Origin: Leptolyngbya boryana PCC 6306
GTDB lineage: Bacteria > Cyanobacteriota > Cyanobacteriia > Leptolyngbyales > Leptolyngbyaceae
Length of the DNA stretch: 64,000 nucleotides
NCBI RefSeq assembly: GCF_000353285.1
Contig: NZ_KB731326.1
Location: 1-64,000, forward strand
Direction: 5' to 3'
Under the pieces are notes generated by a model. The model was not told the origin of the DNA. It saw nothing but the letters and a program-made list of their open reading frames with translations, and made no database searches. Of the stretch, positions 1-7,925 are shown piece after piece (within the stretch, counting starts at the first letter, position 1; each line of letters begins with the position of its first letter). A program made the position numbers and the translations under genes.

Positions 1-156
1 CCCGGAGATTGCCATCTCGACCACAGCCCACACCGGGTAATTGATGTCTCGTGCATTCGCTTCTAATGCTTCTCGAACGTGCATCGGCAGCCCTTCCAAA
101 AAGGCTTGGGCAACTTCCGGTGAAAGATGTTCTTCTGTCTTAAGCTGCTGAAGCAT
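1..156 (-). CDS. Partial hypothetical protein (N-terminal 52 residues)
   Basis: The reading frame starts at an ATG (complement of 154-156) and runs off the left edge. It begins MLQQLKTEEHLSPEVAQAF and continues with a hydrophilic, probably helical segment rich in Leu, Glu and Ala. The start lies one base after the stop codon of the GIY-YIG gene, so the two are almost certainly co-transcribed. I recognise no family. The rest of the protein lies outside the window. Confidence 0.6.
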   Translation of the reverse strand, partial: MLQQLKTEEHLSPEVAQAFLEGLPMHVREALEANARDINYPVWAVVEMAISG

Positions 157-157
157 T

Positions 158-523
158 TTACTCTTCCTGCCTAATTTGAGAGTTATACCGTGGTCTGAGC
201 TTTTGGAGGATCAACACCTCTATTTCCAACGATTGTAACCAATCCTCGAACGGAAGGGAAACAAAAGCGATCGACACCTCCTCTGTTTGAATGCCTTCAA
301 CCCAAGCCCAGAAAAACGCCTTATGCCCATTCTTCAGACGTTCTCTCAATCCTTTTCCTTTTCCAACATATAGAATTTCTCCAGATCTATGCTTGATCGC
401 ATAGATTCCAGGATGGCTGGGCAATCCTTCTAGCTCTTTAGTGATCGGATGACCGCGATCGAAATCGGTTGAGTACAAGACTGCAAGCATTCGGTCCGCT
501 TTTGCTCGAAGCTCATCATTCAT
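158..523 (-). CDS. Single-domain GIY-YIG nuclease-like protein
   Basis: A 121-aa protein with the hallmark of the GIY-YIG endonuclease fold: GIYAIKH around residues 39-45 and LYVGKGKGLRERL around 51-63, with the expected Tyr, Gly and Arg spacing. Family members cut or nick DNA with one metal ion. Stand-alone domains of this size occur in mobile elements and repair proteins. The C-terminal third contains the Glu-rich LEIEVLILQKL helix, consistent with the catalytic Glu of the fold. The start ATG (521-523) follows an AT-rich stretch with only a weak ribosome-binding site. The gene is one base from the partial gene downstream, suggesting a two-gene operon. The substrate is unknown. Confidence 0.75.
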   Translation of the reverse strand: MNDELRAKADRMLAVLYSTDFDRGHPITKELEGLPSHPGIYAIKHRSGEILYVGKGKGLRERLKNGHKAFFWAWVEGIQTEEVSIAFVSLPFEDWLQSLEIEVLILQKLRPRYNSQIRQEE

Positions 524-553
524 AAAACGCTGCTCTTTTTAATTCCGATATCT

Positions 554-928
554 TTACCCGTTTTGAGGTAAGGTCACGATCGCAGATCGCGCTTTCTGGC
601 GATCGAGCAAATTCTCAACGAGCGTAATTTGTTGCTCCAGCTCCACGATCGCATCTCGACGCGCCAGAGCCTGCTGCCATTCTCGATGTCTTTCGCTGCC
701 GGGTTTACCGAGCGATCGCGCTTTTACCTTCATGTCTCCCGGCTTTTTGACGTTGAGCTTAATGTACTCATAGGTCTTACCACTCTCCTTCGTTTCAACT
801 TGCGGCGAAAGCCAGTAGTATGCAGGTGCAACTTCGCCAGATTTTCGGATCTGCGCGATCGCGTCAAGCAGCCGACGACGTTCCGCTTGGAGATGAGGGC
901 TTACGGAAATATTTTCGACGTGATTCAT
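554..928 (-). CDS. Small coiled-coil hypothetical protein
   Basis: I chose the internal ATG at 926-928, giving 124 residues. The longer frame back to about 1096 would run through a cluster of inverted repeats that looks regulatory. The protein starts MNHVENISVSP. It has a basic helical segment (HLQAERRRLLDAIAQIRKSG), a middle part with conserved-looking aromatic residues (YYWLSPQVE) and a C-terminal heptad-like helix (VELEQQITLVENLLDRQ). This shape suits a small DNA- or protein-binding accessory protein. It is transcribed divergently from the 710-aa candidate initiator, so the repeats between them may control both. No family was recognised. Confidence 0.55.
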   Translation of the reverse strand: MNHVENISVSPHLQAERRRLLDAIAQIRKSGEVAPAYYWLSPQVETKESGKTYEYIKLNVKKPGDMKVKARSLGKPGSERHREWQQALARRDAIVELEQQITLVENLLDRQKARSAIVTLPQNG

Positions 929-1014
929 TTCATTATCATATCGAAAATTGCGATTCCAGGAGCCGATTAAAACATTTTCGATATGGTAGAACCTTTTATC
1001 GCATCGAAAAGGTT
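912..1014. promoter_or_regulatory. Cluster of TTTTCGAnnTG boxes between divergent genes
   Basis: Four copies of a box alternate in orientation: TTTTCGACGTG (912-922), CATATCGAAAA (937-947), TTTTCGATATG (975-985) and the weaker CGCATCGAAAA (1000-1010). The last lies inside a perfect 8-bp inverted repeat, AACCTTTT (990-997) and AAAAGGTT (1007-1014). The first box overlaps the start of the minus-strand gene and the cluster precedes the 710-aa gene. This fits an operator for a dimeric regulator controlling both directions. Being an operator is inference; the repeats themselves are seen directly. Confidence 0.55.
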
Positions 1015-1137
1015 TCTGATTCACGCTCGTATTCAGCTTTGCGCTTCGACGCAACCGATTCAGAAGTTGCAGGAAGTGGAGTGGTAGCATAGACACAAAT
1101 ACTTTGAGAAAAATTTCTGACGATCGGAGACCGAGCC

Positions 1138-3270
1138 GTGAAACCGGGCAATTCTCGCAGTCGTGCCACTAAGAGCCGTAAACCGAAACAAGCAATCGCC
1201 CCAGACGGGTTGCCTCAGTTGTCGATCGGGCATCCACAGAACCCACAAGAACTCGAATTGAACTCGGCGAGCAGCGCTATCCCTGATATGGCTGACTCTC
1301 TAGATGTAAACAGTTCACTGCCTGTCTTACCAAGAGTTGCTCAAGTTCCTCCAACTGCCCAACAAATCAAAGTTACAGCTCAATATCTTAAAACTCGATC
1401 GCCGCTACTCGATCTGGTTACAGTTCAACTGACTCAGCGACTTGTCACGATTTATCAGCAGCGAGTTTCTAATTCAACCAGCGGTTCATCTGCGACCGAG
1501 ACGAATCTACCCTACTTTGAGGTGATTGCAAATGACAGCGTTCCTGCAACGATCAGAACCAATCTTGAAGGTGAAACGCTGCTGAGCCGAGTTAAATCGC
1601 TAGTCGAGACGATATTTGAGCAACGCCATCTTTGGGAAGAAGCAGCAAAGGAGATTTGGTCAAATTTAGTTGTCTGGGCGCTCGAAGACCTGAAGCGGGT
1701 AGATAGTGGTGAGTCTGCTCCTGAATCGCCAGAAGTGCTACAGCAGAAACTTTCTGATTATCTATTTGGGCAGAATTCGATCTCCGTTCAAAGCAAGATC
1801 CATCGGCTTGAAGAATTCTATTCCCAAACGCTGGTCAACCAAATTCAGAGCGATCTAGATTTACCAAACTATCCGTTGGTTGCCCTGGCGCAACTCCTCG
1901 GATTGCACAGTGGCGAGATTGAAAAGCCGTCTCCTCCAACCGAAGTTCGGCTATCACAGGTCGATGCGATCGCGGCGATTCCGACAGGTTTACCGATCGT
2001 CAGCAGTATCTCAGCCCAGCTTCAAACCGATCTTTGGAAGCCAGATGCCAGCGGCATCGCGCATTTTCGCTATGCGTCAAGAACAAATCAAAGCAATTTT
2101 CTCGAACACTACATTACAAGTCCGGGTGACATTGAAGCTTTACCCTGGGAAGCAGCCGAACAAATCATCAACAAGTTTGGCTTCAATACCGTAAAATTGC
2201 AATTCATCTTCGCGGCTCACGCTATGCGTCAAGGGAAGCCGTGGGAAAGTACGTTTACCCTAAAAGCCAGTGATATTGTAGCTGAATTGGGTTGGGATAG
2301 AAATCATAGTTCGACCTTACCCACGAAGCGAAATGAAGTTGCCAGCATTGCTTATGCCTTATCTTGCTTGCTCGTTAAAGCCGTCTGGATTGAAGGACGA
2401 GGCAACAAAAAACTAGATGCAAGTACTCCGGTTGGCAGGATGTGGGAAGTTCTGATCGATGTACATGGACAGTTTGACTTAACCACTGGCAAAATCGAGC
2501 AGCCCAATGAGGTTTACATCACAGTACGTCCGGGCTTGTGGACAGCACATTTCCTGAATCAAGCTGGAAGTAAAGCAAAGGAAGCGTTGTACCAGTTCGG
2601 CTATCTTGCGCTGAACATTCTCAAACTTGATCCCTATCACGATGAGTTAACGCTACGTTTAGCAATTCATTTGACGTTAGATGTTCGGATTCGAGCCAGA
2701 GATCGCAACCCATATGAATATAAAGTCCGATCGCTGCTTGAAGCCGTTCTCACCGAAAGTGCAGTTCGAGAAGCCCGACAAAGTAGCGAAAAATCACGAT
2801 CGCTGTTTGATCGCTGGAATCACGCACTCAAACTTCTCCTGAATCTAGGCTGGCATCCAGAAGACTACTCACCAGAATCAAGTGGACAACCAGACACAAC
2901 CCCCATGTTCTACGTGAAACCCTTTCCAGAATGGTTGAATCCAGATCAAAAGCGACGTAAACCAAAGGGCTGGATTGAATTATGGTTAGAGCAGAAACTG
3001 GTGATTAAGCCACCGAATCCGATTCCTCAACGCATGGAAGCACTGACTCAATCAAAGCAGCCTCGACAGAAGCAGTTAGGCGGCAATTCTGCGACGGAAA
3101 AACTGACCGGCTCTGAAGTGAAAACAGCTCGCAAAGCCAGAAAGTGGACTCAGGCAAAGCTGGCGGGAACGATCGATGTGGATCAAAGTCTGATTGCTAA
3201 AATCGAGTCGAGTAAGCGTCCGATCACACCTGAGCTTGAAACTGCCCTCCGGCGCGTATTGGAGTTATGA
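1138..3270 (+). CDS. Candidate plasmid replication initiator with C-terminal XRE-type HTH
   Basis: A 710-aa protein starting at GTG. The N-terminal 280 residues are low-complexity and poorly conserved in appearance. Residues about 300-640 form a compact alpha/beta region (PWEAAEQIINKFG, STLPTKRNEVASIAYAL, YITVRPGLWTAHFL) that reads like winged-helix initiator modules. The last 50 residues are a helix-turn-helix of the XRE/lambda-repressor type (TARKARKWTQAKLA, DQSLIAKIESSKRP). Directly downstream is a 316-bp non-coding stretch with iteron-like repeats and then a primase gene, the arrangement expected of a plasmid replication module. The initiator role is inferred from context and domain order. 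A large transcriptional regulator is the main alternative. Confidence 0.55.
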   Translation: MKPGNSRSRATKSRKPKQAIAPDGLPQLSIGHPQNPQELELNSASSAIPDMADSLDVNSSLPVLPRVAQVPPTAQQIKVTAQYLKTRSPLLDLVTVQLTQRLVTIYQQRVSNSTSGSSATETNLPYFEVIANDSVPATIRTNLEGETLLSRVKSLVETIFEQRHLWEEAAKEIWSNLVVWALEDLKRVDSGESAPESPEVLQQKLSDYLFGQNSISVQSKIHRLEEFYSQTLVNQIQSDLDLPNYPLVALAQLLGLHSGEIEKPSPPTEVRLSQVDAIAAIPTGLPIVSSISAQLQTDLWKPDASGIAHFRYASRTNQSNFLEHYITSPGDIEALPWEAAEQIINKFGFNTVKLQFIFAAHAMRQGKPWESTFTLKASDIVAELGWDRNHSSTLPTKRNEVASIAYALSCLLVKAVWIEGRGNKKLDASTPVGRMWEVLIDVHGQFDLTTGKIEQPNEVYITVRPGLWTAHFLNQAGSKAKEALYQFGYLALNILKLDPYHDELTLRLAIHLTLDVRIRARDRNPYEYKVRSLLEAVLTESAVREARQSSEKSRSLFDRWNHALKLLLNLGWHPEDYSPESSGQPDTTPMFYVKPFPEWLNPDQKRRKPKGWIELWLEQKLVIKPPNPIPQRMEALTQSKQPRQKQLGGNSATEKLTGSEVKTARKARKWTQAKLAGTIDVDQSLIAKIESSKRPITPELETALRRVLEL

Positions 3271-3300
3271 CTAATTGCCAGATTTTTGCGCTCAATTGAT

Positions 3301-3562
3301 TGTCATAAATCGAGCTTGTCATAAAAATTTTAACGGTCAAAATCGAGCTTAAACTCGTATCACACGGGCATTTGATGCTTATGACAAACGACTCCAAATT
3401 CTCCCAATTTAGCTCCGTATTCTCCCATGATCTACCCCAAATTCTCCCATAATCTTTTTTCGGACTCTTGATGCTATAAGGCTTTCGGGGCTTTTATGAC
3501 ATCTGATCAGTCTGATCAAGACTGATCCGCACTAAAACGCCGAAAAATTGGATCTGTCATAA
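3301..3562. repeat. Iteron-like repeats, candidate plasmid origin
   Basis: The gap between the 710-aa gene and the primase gene is full of short repeats. TGTCATAA occurs at 3301-3308, 3317-3324 and 3555-3562, and its complement TTATGACA at 3379-3386 and 3494-3501. A second family, CCAAATTCTCCCA or a close variant, starts at 3394, 3415 and 3437, spaced 21-22 bp or two helical turns. AAATCGAGCTT occurs twice (about 3307 and 3340), and TCTGATCA-type repeats lie at about 3502-3528. Helical-phase direct repeats between an HTH protein and a primase are typical of iteron origins. Replication activity is inferred. Confidence 0.6.
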
Positions 3563-3586
3563 TTCCGCGCAGTCGTTCTGCTTGCC

Positions 3587-5320
3587 TTGCAGGTTTCAGT
3601 ATCATTCTGCGTCAGTCCTGTGTTATCAACTTCTTCACCTATCTTTCAATCAATTCAAGAGTCGGAAGATCTGTTTCTGCGATTATTCCCTCATCGCTAT
3701 GACTACATTTGGGCAACTTATTCAGAGCCGTCACACACTCCAAATTGGCAGACACAAAGCCGTCACCCCTTGAGCGATCGCCAAATCGCTCAAGGGTCTC
3801 ACCTCTACGGTGTGCGCTTCGGGACAAAAACTCAATATGCGATGCTCGACATCGATGCAGGCAGCTCTTATCACCCGAAACGAGATCCGTTTGCGATCGC
3901 TCGCATGATCAGCGCTTTAGAACCACTGGGGCTGGTCAGTTATCTTGTTTGTACTTCGAGCTACAGTGGTGGACTACATATCTATCTTCCATTTGAGGAG
4001 CCACAAAGCTCTTGGCAGTGCGCGATCGCGATCTCCGTTTTGCTTGAAAGTGCAGGGTTCATCGTGAAACTGGGACAACTTGAAATCTTTCCAAATCCTA
4101 AACTCTATCGGAACGATGGCAGTTTCAGTTTATTCAACGCTCATCGGCTGCCCCTGCAAATCGGCTCCTACTTGTTAAATTCAGACTTTCAACCGATTTG
4201 GAGCGATCGCACCACATTTGTACAGCATTGGAACTTTGCTCGATCGCGCAACACAATCAACTCCGGCGCAATTAAGCGTGTCCTAAAGCAGTTCCGTCGC
4301 CAGCAATTTCGCATTTCTGGCAAGGCAGATAAGTATCTGAATGACTTGAATGCAGAAATTGAACTTGGCTGGACAGGACATGGACAAACCAATCGACTTT
4401 TGGGGCGGATTGCCATGCGATCGTATGTGTTTCATCATGTCATTGCAGGGGGCAAGCCGTTGAGCGGACAAGCCCTGATCGATGAAATTGTGCGAGTCGC
4501 GCGATCGCTGCCGGGATACGAAGAATGGTGTCGGCATCAGCATGAGATTGAGCATCGAGCCGCAGAATGGGCGCGGTGTGTCGAAGCTAGTTACTACTTT
4601 CATTATGGCGATGCGAATGGAAAATACAAAGCTCAGATCAAAAACCACGATCGTCACATCAGTGAATTACCAGACTGGAATCAACAGCAATCGGAATCTG
4701 CACGATCAAAGATTCGGAACGCGATCGCAGATTTGTTGAACAAAGAATCTCTACCCAGTAAAGCAACTGAACGATTTAAGAAACTGCTGCAATACCACAT
4801 TGGAGGCGGATCGCTTTATCGACATAAAGATCTCTGGCATCCACAGTTCTTAAGTCTGGAAACTGAAGAATCGAGCATCAATCAATCAGAGGATTGTGTT
4901 GAAACTACGAGCATTAGCCCTCCAAGCTTATTACCTGGTAATGGCGGTAATTCTTCGGACGAAGCACCTTACGCGATAGCTGCGCCACACGGAAACGTGC
5001 TCGATGCAATCAGTCCTGTTCTTCCACCCAGATCGATTGTTGCTGAAGCTTGGCATGATGTGATCCAAGGCGCAGTACAACACGCTGATTCAGCAGCAAT
5101 GCCAACTTCTCATCAGGTTGAACGTATGCACAGCTATCTATTATCTAGTGATCCAATTTTGATAGCAGAAGCAATCTCCTGGCTGCAAGCTCTTCAAGAC
5201 TACAGCGCATCAGGGCGGAAGATGGAATCCACTAGCTCCTCGATCGATTCCAGGTCTGAAGAGTTTTGTAGCTCAGACTCAAACCATGTCACTTCGTCTG
5301 GGTCTGTTCCCGGTAATTGA
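3587..5320 (+). CDS. Archaeo-eukaryotic primase (AEP)-like replication protein
   Basis: A 577-aa frame opening at TTG. The true start is uncertain, and an in-frame GTG at 3620 is possible. Near the N terminus is an AEP-type primase core: the acidic motif AMLDID (Asp88, Asp90) binds the catalytic metals, and SYSGGLHIYLPF (His131) matches the second AEP motif. This suggests synthesis of primers for plasmid replication. The region after about 230 (TGHGQTNRLLGRIAMRSYVF) looks like a helical PriCT-like extension. The last 120 bp overlap a broken gene on the other strand, and the Ser-rich tail may not be native. A small dispersed hairpin repeat lies in the coding sequence at 4986-5004. The candidate origin is immediately upstream. 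Confidence 0.65.
   Translation: MQVSVSFCVSPVLSTSSPIFQSIQESEDLFLRLFPHRYDYIWATYSEPSHTPNWQTQSRHPLSDRQIAQGSHLYGVRFGTKTQYAMLDIDAGSSYHPKRDPFAIARMISALEPLGLVSYLVCTSSYSGGLHIYLPFEEPQSSWQCAIAISVLLESAGFIVKLGQLEIFPNPKLYRNDGSFSLFNAHRLPLQIGSYLLNSDFQPIWSDRTTFVQHWNFARSRNTINSGAIKRVLKQFRRQQFRISGKADKYLNDLNAEIELGWTGHGQTNRLLGRIAMRSYVFHHVIAGGKPLSGQALIDEIVRVARSLPGYEEWCRHQHEIEHRAAEWARCVEASYYFHYGDANGKYKAQIKNHDRHISELPDWNQQQSESARSKIRNAIADLLNKESLPSKATERFKKLLQYHIGGGSLYRHKDLWHPQFLSLETEESSINQSEDCVETTSISPPSLLPGNGGNSSDEAPYAIAAPHGNVLDAISPVLPPRSIVAEAWHDVIQGAVQHADSAAMPTSHQVERMHSYLLSSDPILIAEAISWLQALQDYSASGRKMESTSSSIDSRSEEFCSSDSNHVTSSGSVPGN
4986..5004. repeat. Dispersed hairpin repeat, copy C
   Basis: CACACGGAAACGTGCTCGA lies inside the primase gene. 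It differs from copy A (CACACGGGACGTGCTCGA at 5457-5474) by one substitution and one extra base. The core CACACG/CGTG is partly self-complementary. Confidence 0.45.
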
Positions 5321-5546
5321 TAAACCAGCAATACGCCAGTCACTCGCGCTACGGTCAGAGGATCAGGAGAAAGATGGCTGAGCAATCCTTGCGCTTTTTG
5401 ATAAAGCTGTTGAATTGCGGCTACATCCTGCGGGTGTTCAAGCTCGATGCCTCTGGCACACGGGACGTGCTCGACATCTGCTGTAGACTTTCCTGAACAG
5501 CTTGGACGAGTTCTGCATCTTCGGCACTGTCGAATGAATCAGACAT
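5200..5546 (-). pseudogene. Frameshifted small hypothetical gene
   Basis: An ATG at 5544-5546 opens MSDSFDSAEDAELVQAVQ but the frame stops after 41 codons. A second frame, starting within about 90 bases, continues coherently as RGIELEHPQDVAAIQQLYQ and then LLSHLSPDPLTVARVTGVLL to a TAG at 5200-5202. Joined, they give a plausible acidic protein of about 115 aa. The break coincides with a dispersed hairpin repeat (5446-5478), which may have caused it. The 3' end overlaps the end of the primase gene in convergent orientation. Whether the shift is a real mutation or a sequencing error cannot be told here. Confidence 0.5.
5446..5478. repeat. Dispersed hairpin repeat, copy A
   Basis: GATGCCTCTGGCACACG is followed by ACGTGCTCGACATC. 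The GATG/CATC ends and the GCAC/GTGC inner arms can pair. The first 17 bases are identical to the start of copy B at 30277. It sits at the frame break of the small gene at 5200-5546. Confidence 0.5.
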
Positions 5547-5659
5547 AAGGCTTAGCGTAATAACAGCGGTTAAGGTCTCAACTATCTTAATGGTTCGCCG
5601 TCATTCTTTTGACTATCCTAGTACTACAATCAAACCAATCTAGTTCTGAACAAGCCGCT

Positions 5660-6241
5660 ATGTCTTACGCAGTGTTAAGCGATGAAACGAAAAAGCATCT
5701 CGAACAAGAGCGAGTGCGCCTGATGAACGATCGAGAAACGATCGTGTCAGGAATCGCATCTTCCGTGAGTGCTGAAGTCGATCAAGCCATTCAAACCCTG
5801 AATGCCCTGCTTAAGGAAGCACCAAAAGTCGAAGTCGTCCCCGCAAAGGACATCGTTGAATCTGTGACGAAACTATTGGATCAGGCGGCAACTGAAACGC
5901 CGACCCAACCTTCTCGCAGAACAAGTACGAAGAAAGCTAAGACCGAAGCAAAAGAGAAGTCAAGCCAACCCCAAGCATTTGATGCCAAGCAACTGAAGCG
6001 CAAGTTTAAGGGTATCAGTCTTAGTGATGCGGTCGTTCAAGTCATGCAGCAAGACCCAGCACGAATTTATACAACCGATGACTTGATTGCAGCCCTCTAT
6101 GACAAGTTCGATGAAGCCGACCTGCCGCGAGCGAGAAAAACCTTGGGAGCGACGTTAATGCACGCCATTCGAGCAGGCAAAGCCGAGAAGGTTCAGGACA
6201 AGCCGCCACACTACAAGCTGAGCACTCCTGCTACAGTTTAA
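5660..6241 (+). CDS. Hypothetical protein with Lys-rich linker and C-terminal winged-helix-like domain
   Basis: I chose the ATG at 5660 (193 aa) rather than the TTG at 5609. The N-terminal 80 residues are helical and acidic (KKHLEQERVRLMNDRETIV). A basic, Ser/Thr/Lys-rich linker follows (about 95-125). The C-terminal 70 residues (SLSDAVVQVMQQDP, IYTTDDLIAALYD, ARKTLGATLMHAIRAGKAEK) read like a HARE-HTH or similar winged helix used in DNA-associated proteins. The combination suggests a DNA-binding or nucleoid-type accessory protein. It is followed after 9 bases by a small gene with a strong ribosome-binding site, forming a two-gene unit. The function is unknown. Confidence 0.6.
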   Translation: MSYAVLSDETKKHLEQERVRLMNDRETIVSGIASSVSAEVDQAIQTLNALLKEAPKVEVVPAKDIVESVTKLLDQAATETPTQPSRRTSTKKAKTEAKEKSSQPQAFDAKQLKRKFKGISLSDAVVQVMQQDPARIYTTDDLIAALYDKFDEADLPRARKTLGATLMHAIRAGKAEKVQDKPPHYKLSTPATV

Positions 6242-6250
6242 GGGAGGTGC

Positions 6251-6544
6251 ATGATGCCCTCGATTCCGGGTGCGCTCGATCCCTTAACCATTAAAATCAC
6301 GCAACTCCCCGACGCGCTTGTGGTTGAGAACGACTGGCGCAGTTTTACGATCGATACCGGCAGTGCGATTATCAGCGTGAGTGTACGACCGAGGATCTGG
6401 AACAACCTCGTCGAGGGGACTAAGCAGTATCGAAATTGGACGGCGATCATCACGGGGAGAATGGGGGAACTGACCGACGTGGGGTTTGTGCTAGAACAGC
6501 CAGGAATTCAAATCTTTGATACACCGTTAGGAGAGATTGATTGA
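6251..6544 (+). CDS. Small hypothetical protein, possibly related to cyanobacterial 'FinO-like' proteins
   Basis: A 97-aa protein preceded by AGGGAGG at good spacing. Its beta-rich pattern (LTIKITQLPDALVVENDW, AIISVSVRPRIW, WTAIITGRMGEL, GFVLEQPGIQIF) recalls, from memory, the N-terminal part of cyanobacterial proteins annotated as fertility-inhibition FinO-like. That likeness is weak and unverified. If correct it would fit a plasmid that controls its own transfer. It sits 9 bases after the winged-helix gene and is probably translated from the same message. Confidence 0.55.
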   Translation: MMPSIPGALDPLTIKITQLPDALVVENDWRSFTIDTGSAIISVSVRPRIWNNLVEGTKQYRNWTAIITGRMGELTDVGFVLEQPGIQIFDTPLGEID

Positions 6545-6696
6545 GCCGCTTGTCCACGTGACGCGAAGCGTCTAGGCAGCGTTTTCCTGGATGTACGATC
6601 GATTCACAGATGCAGCAGAATTATCAAAGTTACCGCTGCTGTAGTTGCTCCTTGGTCTTAGGTAATATAGTTTTATTGCCCTTTTCACGCATCCTA

Positions 6697-6945
6697 ATGA
6701 AGTCTCCTCAGTTGCCCCCGCCTGTTGCGTACTGTTTAACTCATACCGGAATCACAATAAAAGATCCAGAATATGGTTGGATGACGGCTTGTGAGAGCCA
6801 GGAGCTAGGTTATTTATATCTGATAGAAAATCAATTCGATGCTCCCCAGCCGAATGCCATTGCTCATTTTGTTCTGCCCGCAATTGCCCTTCGAGAACGC
6901 ATCGCGCAGATTATTGAGCAGGGAGGCGAAATTTATCTCGGCTGA
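6697..6945 (+). CDS. Small hypothetical protein
   Basis: An 82-aa frame from the ATG at 6697. The longer version from 6610 adds a Cys/Ser-rich stretch that does not look native. The sequence has a coherent amphipathic composition (YCLTHTGITIKDPEYGW, CESQELGYLYLIENQF, LRERIAQIIEQGGEIYLG) resembling a small cytosolic domain. There is no clear ribosome-binding site. No family was recognised. Confidence 0.4.
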   Translation: MKSPQLPPPVAYCLTHTGITIKDPEYGWMTACESQELGYLYLIENQFDAPQPNAIAHFVLPAIALRERIAQIIEQGGEIYLG

Positions 6946-6962
6946 AGTGCTGTTCCTTAAGC

Positions 6963-6990
6963 AAAAAAACCGTTCCGATCGTTGGAACGG
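6963..6990 (-). terminator. Rho-independent terminator for minus-strand transcription
   Basis: A perfect 7-bp inverted repeat, CCGTTCC (6970-6976) and GGAACGG (6984-6990), with a 7-base loop. Read on the minus strand it is followed by a run of seven T (complement of 6963-6969). It would end transcripts coming from the small genes at 7195-7869. Confidence 0.7.
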
Positions 6991-7062
6991 CACTCGACAT
7001 TGGTATGGGGTTTGTATTTTCTTCTAGCTTAGATTGTAGTCCCTGCCCCGAAGACTAGATCG

Positions 7063-7134
7063 CTAGTAAGCCTGGTCTTTGAGGGAAGCTTGAGATATCT
7101 CAAACGTAGCGGCATTGATGCGATACTTCTGGCA
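7063..7134 (-). pseudogene. Short protein-coding remnant
   Basis: On the minus strand a coherent peptide (CQKYRINAATFEISQASL, ending KDQAY) reads into a TAG at 7063-7065. It has no start codon, and upstream the frame runs into a stop within a GC-rich stretch resembling a short cyanobacterial repeat (GAACCCTACGGGAAGCGAGG at about 7139-7158). It looks like the 3' end of a lost gene. The assignment is tentative. Confidence 0.25.
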
Positions 7135-7194
7135 CAGCGAACCCTACGGGAAGCGAGGCTACCGCTGCTCGCACTCTTTCGCGATCAAGTAGCT

Positions 7195-7485
7195 CTAACG
7201 ATTCTCATAGGAAGCAGAACGGGGCTTTGTCGGCGTTGCGCGTTGAGGACGCAGCGAGTGAGACCGAGGCTTAGACTGGGGCTGTGTCAGTTCTGACGAG
7301 AGCGGAGGCGGTAAAGTCGCTTCTACTAAATAAATGCGGCTCCCAGTCAAGACGTTGTAAAACAATCCTACCGTACATTGCCAGCCCTGATGTTCGAGTT
7401 CAGCTACACGCAGATCACGCTTTTGCTGTGCCTGTTGAGCATCGTCCCAGTCCTGTTCGAGAAAGACTTCGCAAAGAAAATCCAT
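7195..7485 (-). CDS. Small hypothetical protein
   Basis: A 96-aa protein. The first 60 residues look like a real folded domain (MDFLCEVFLEQDWDDAQQA, LRVAELEHQGWQCTVGLF, GSRIYLVEATLP). The last 35 are Pro, Ser and Arg rich and coincide with repeat-like DNA (about 7225-7265), so the tail may have been acquired or altered. There is no membrane segment or signal peptide. The terminator at 6963-6990 would end its transcript. No family was recognised. Confidence 0.5.
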   Translation of the reverse strand: MDFLCEVFLEQDWDDAQQAQQKRDLRVAELEHQGWQCTVGLFYNVLTGSRIYLVEATLPPPLSSELTQPQSKPRSHSLRPQRATPTKPRSASYENR

Positions 7486-7587
7486 ATAGCTTAAGCGAGT
7501 AGGAGGTTGAGTGGTGAATCAGCATCGATCGTGTCCTGCTCAACAGCTTCCCCGAATACTCATTCATCACTCATGATTGAGCTAGAG

Positions 7588-7869
7588 TTATAGACTCATG
7601 CCAGATTGATAACCGCGATCAATGCCATTCACATAACTTTGGCGAATTCGTGCTTGATAGGCTGCGGTTCGCGCTCCGATCTGTGGATCTAACCGATAAT
7701 CTGCCAGAATTTGAGCGTCTGCAACTCGTTCACGCATCGCAGCATTCGCGCTTTCGTAGTTCAAACGCTGAATCTGCTGAAGCAGATCACGCTCCAGGTC
7801 GCTCATCTGTGACGCGAACTGATCCATCAGTTGTTGGTACTCTGCGGAAAACTCGTTGTTCCCGTACAT
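7588..7869 (-). CDS. Small helical hypothetical protein
   Basis: A 93-aa, almost entirely helical protein rich in Gln, Glu, Arg and Ala (EYQQLMDQFASQMSDLERDL, AMRERVADAQILADYR), with a probable coiled coil over residues 10-55. The upstream region carries two TTTGTACAAA palindromes, so the gene is probably repressed or activated by a dimeric regulator. It follows the giant polyvalent gene on the same strand but is separated from it by 214 bases. The function is unknown. Confidence 0.55.
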   Translation of the reverse strand: MYGNNEFSAEYQQLMDQFASQMSDLERDLLQQIQRLNYESANAAMRERVADAQILADYRLDPQIGARTAAYQARIRQSYVNGIDRGYQSGMSL

Positions 7870-7925
7870 CAGCCTTGCCTCGCTTCTTCAGCAGAAAAAT
7901 GGTCTTCTTCCCTCAAGGCTAGCAC

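Noticed and set aside
629-1092. Two plus-strand open frames of 90-113 codons
   Set aside because: They are antisense to the minus-strand coiled-coil gene and its operator region and have no ribosome-binding sites or family likeness.
5609-5640. TTGACT followed by TACAAT as a sigma-70 promoter
   Set aside because: The spacing is only about 10 bases, too short for a -35/-10 pair.
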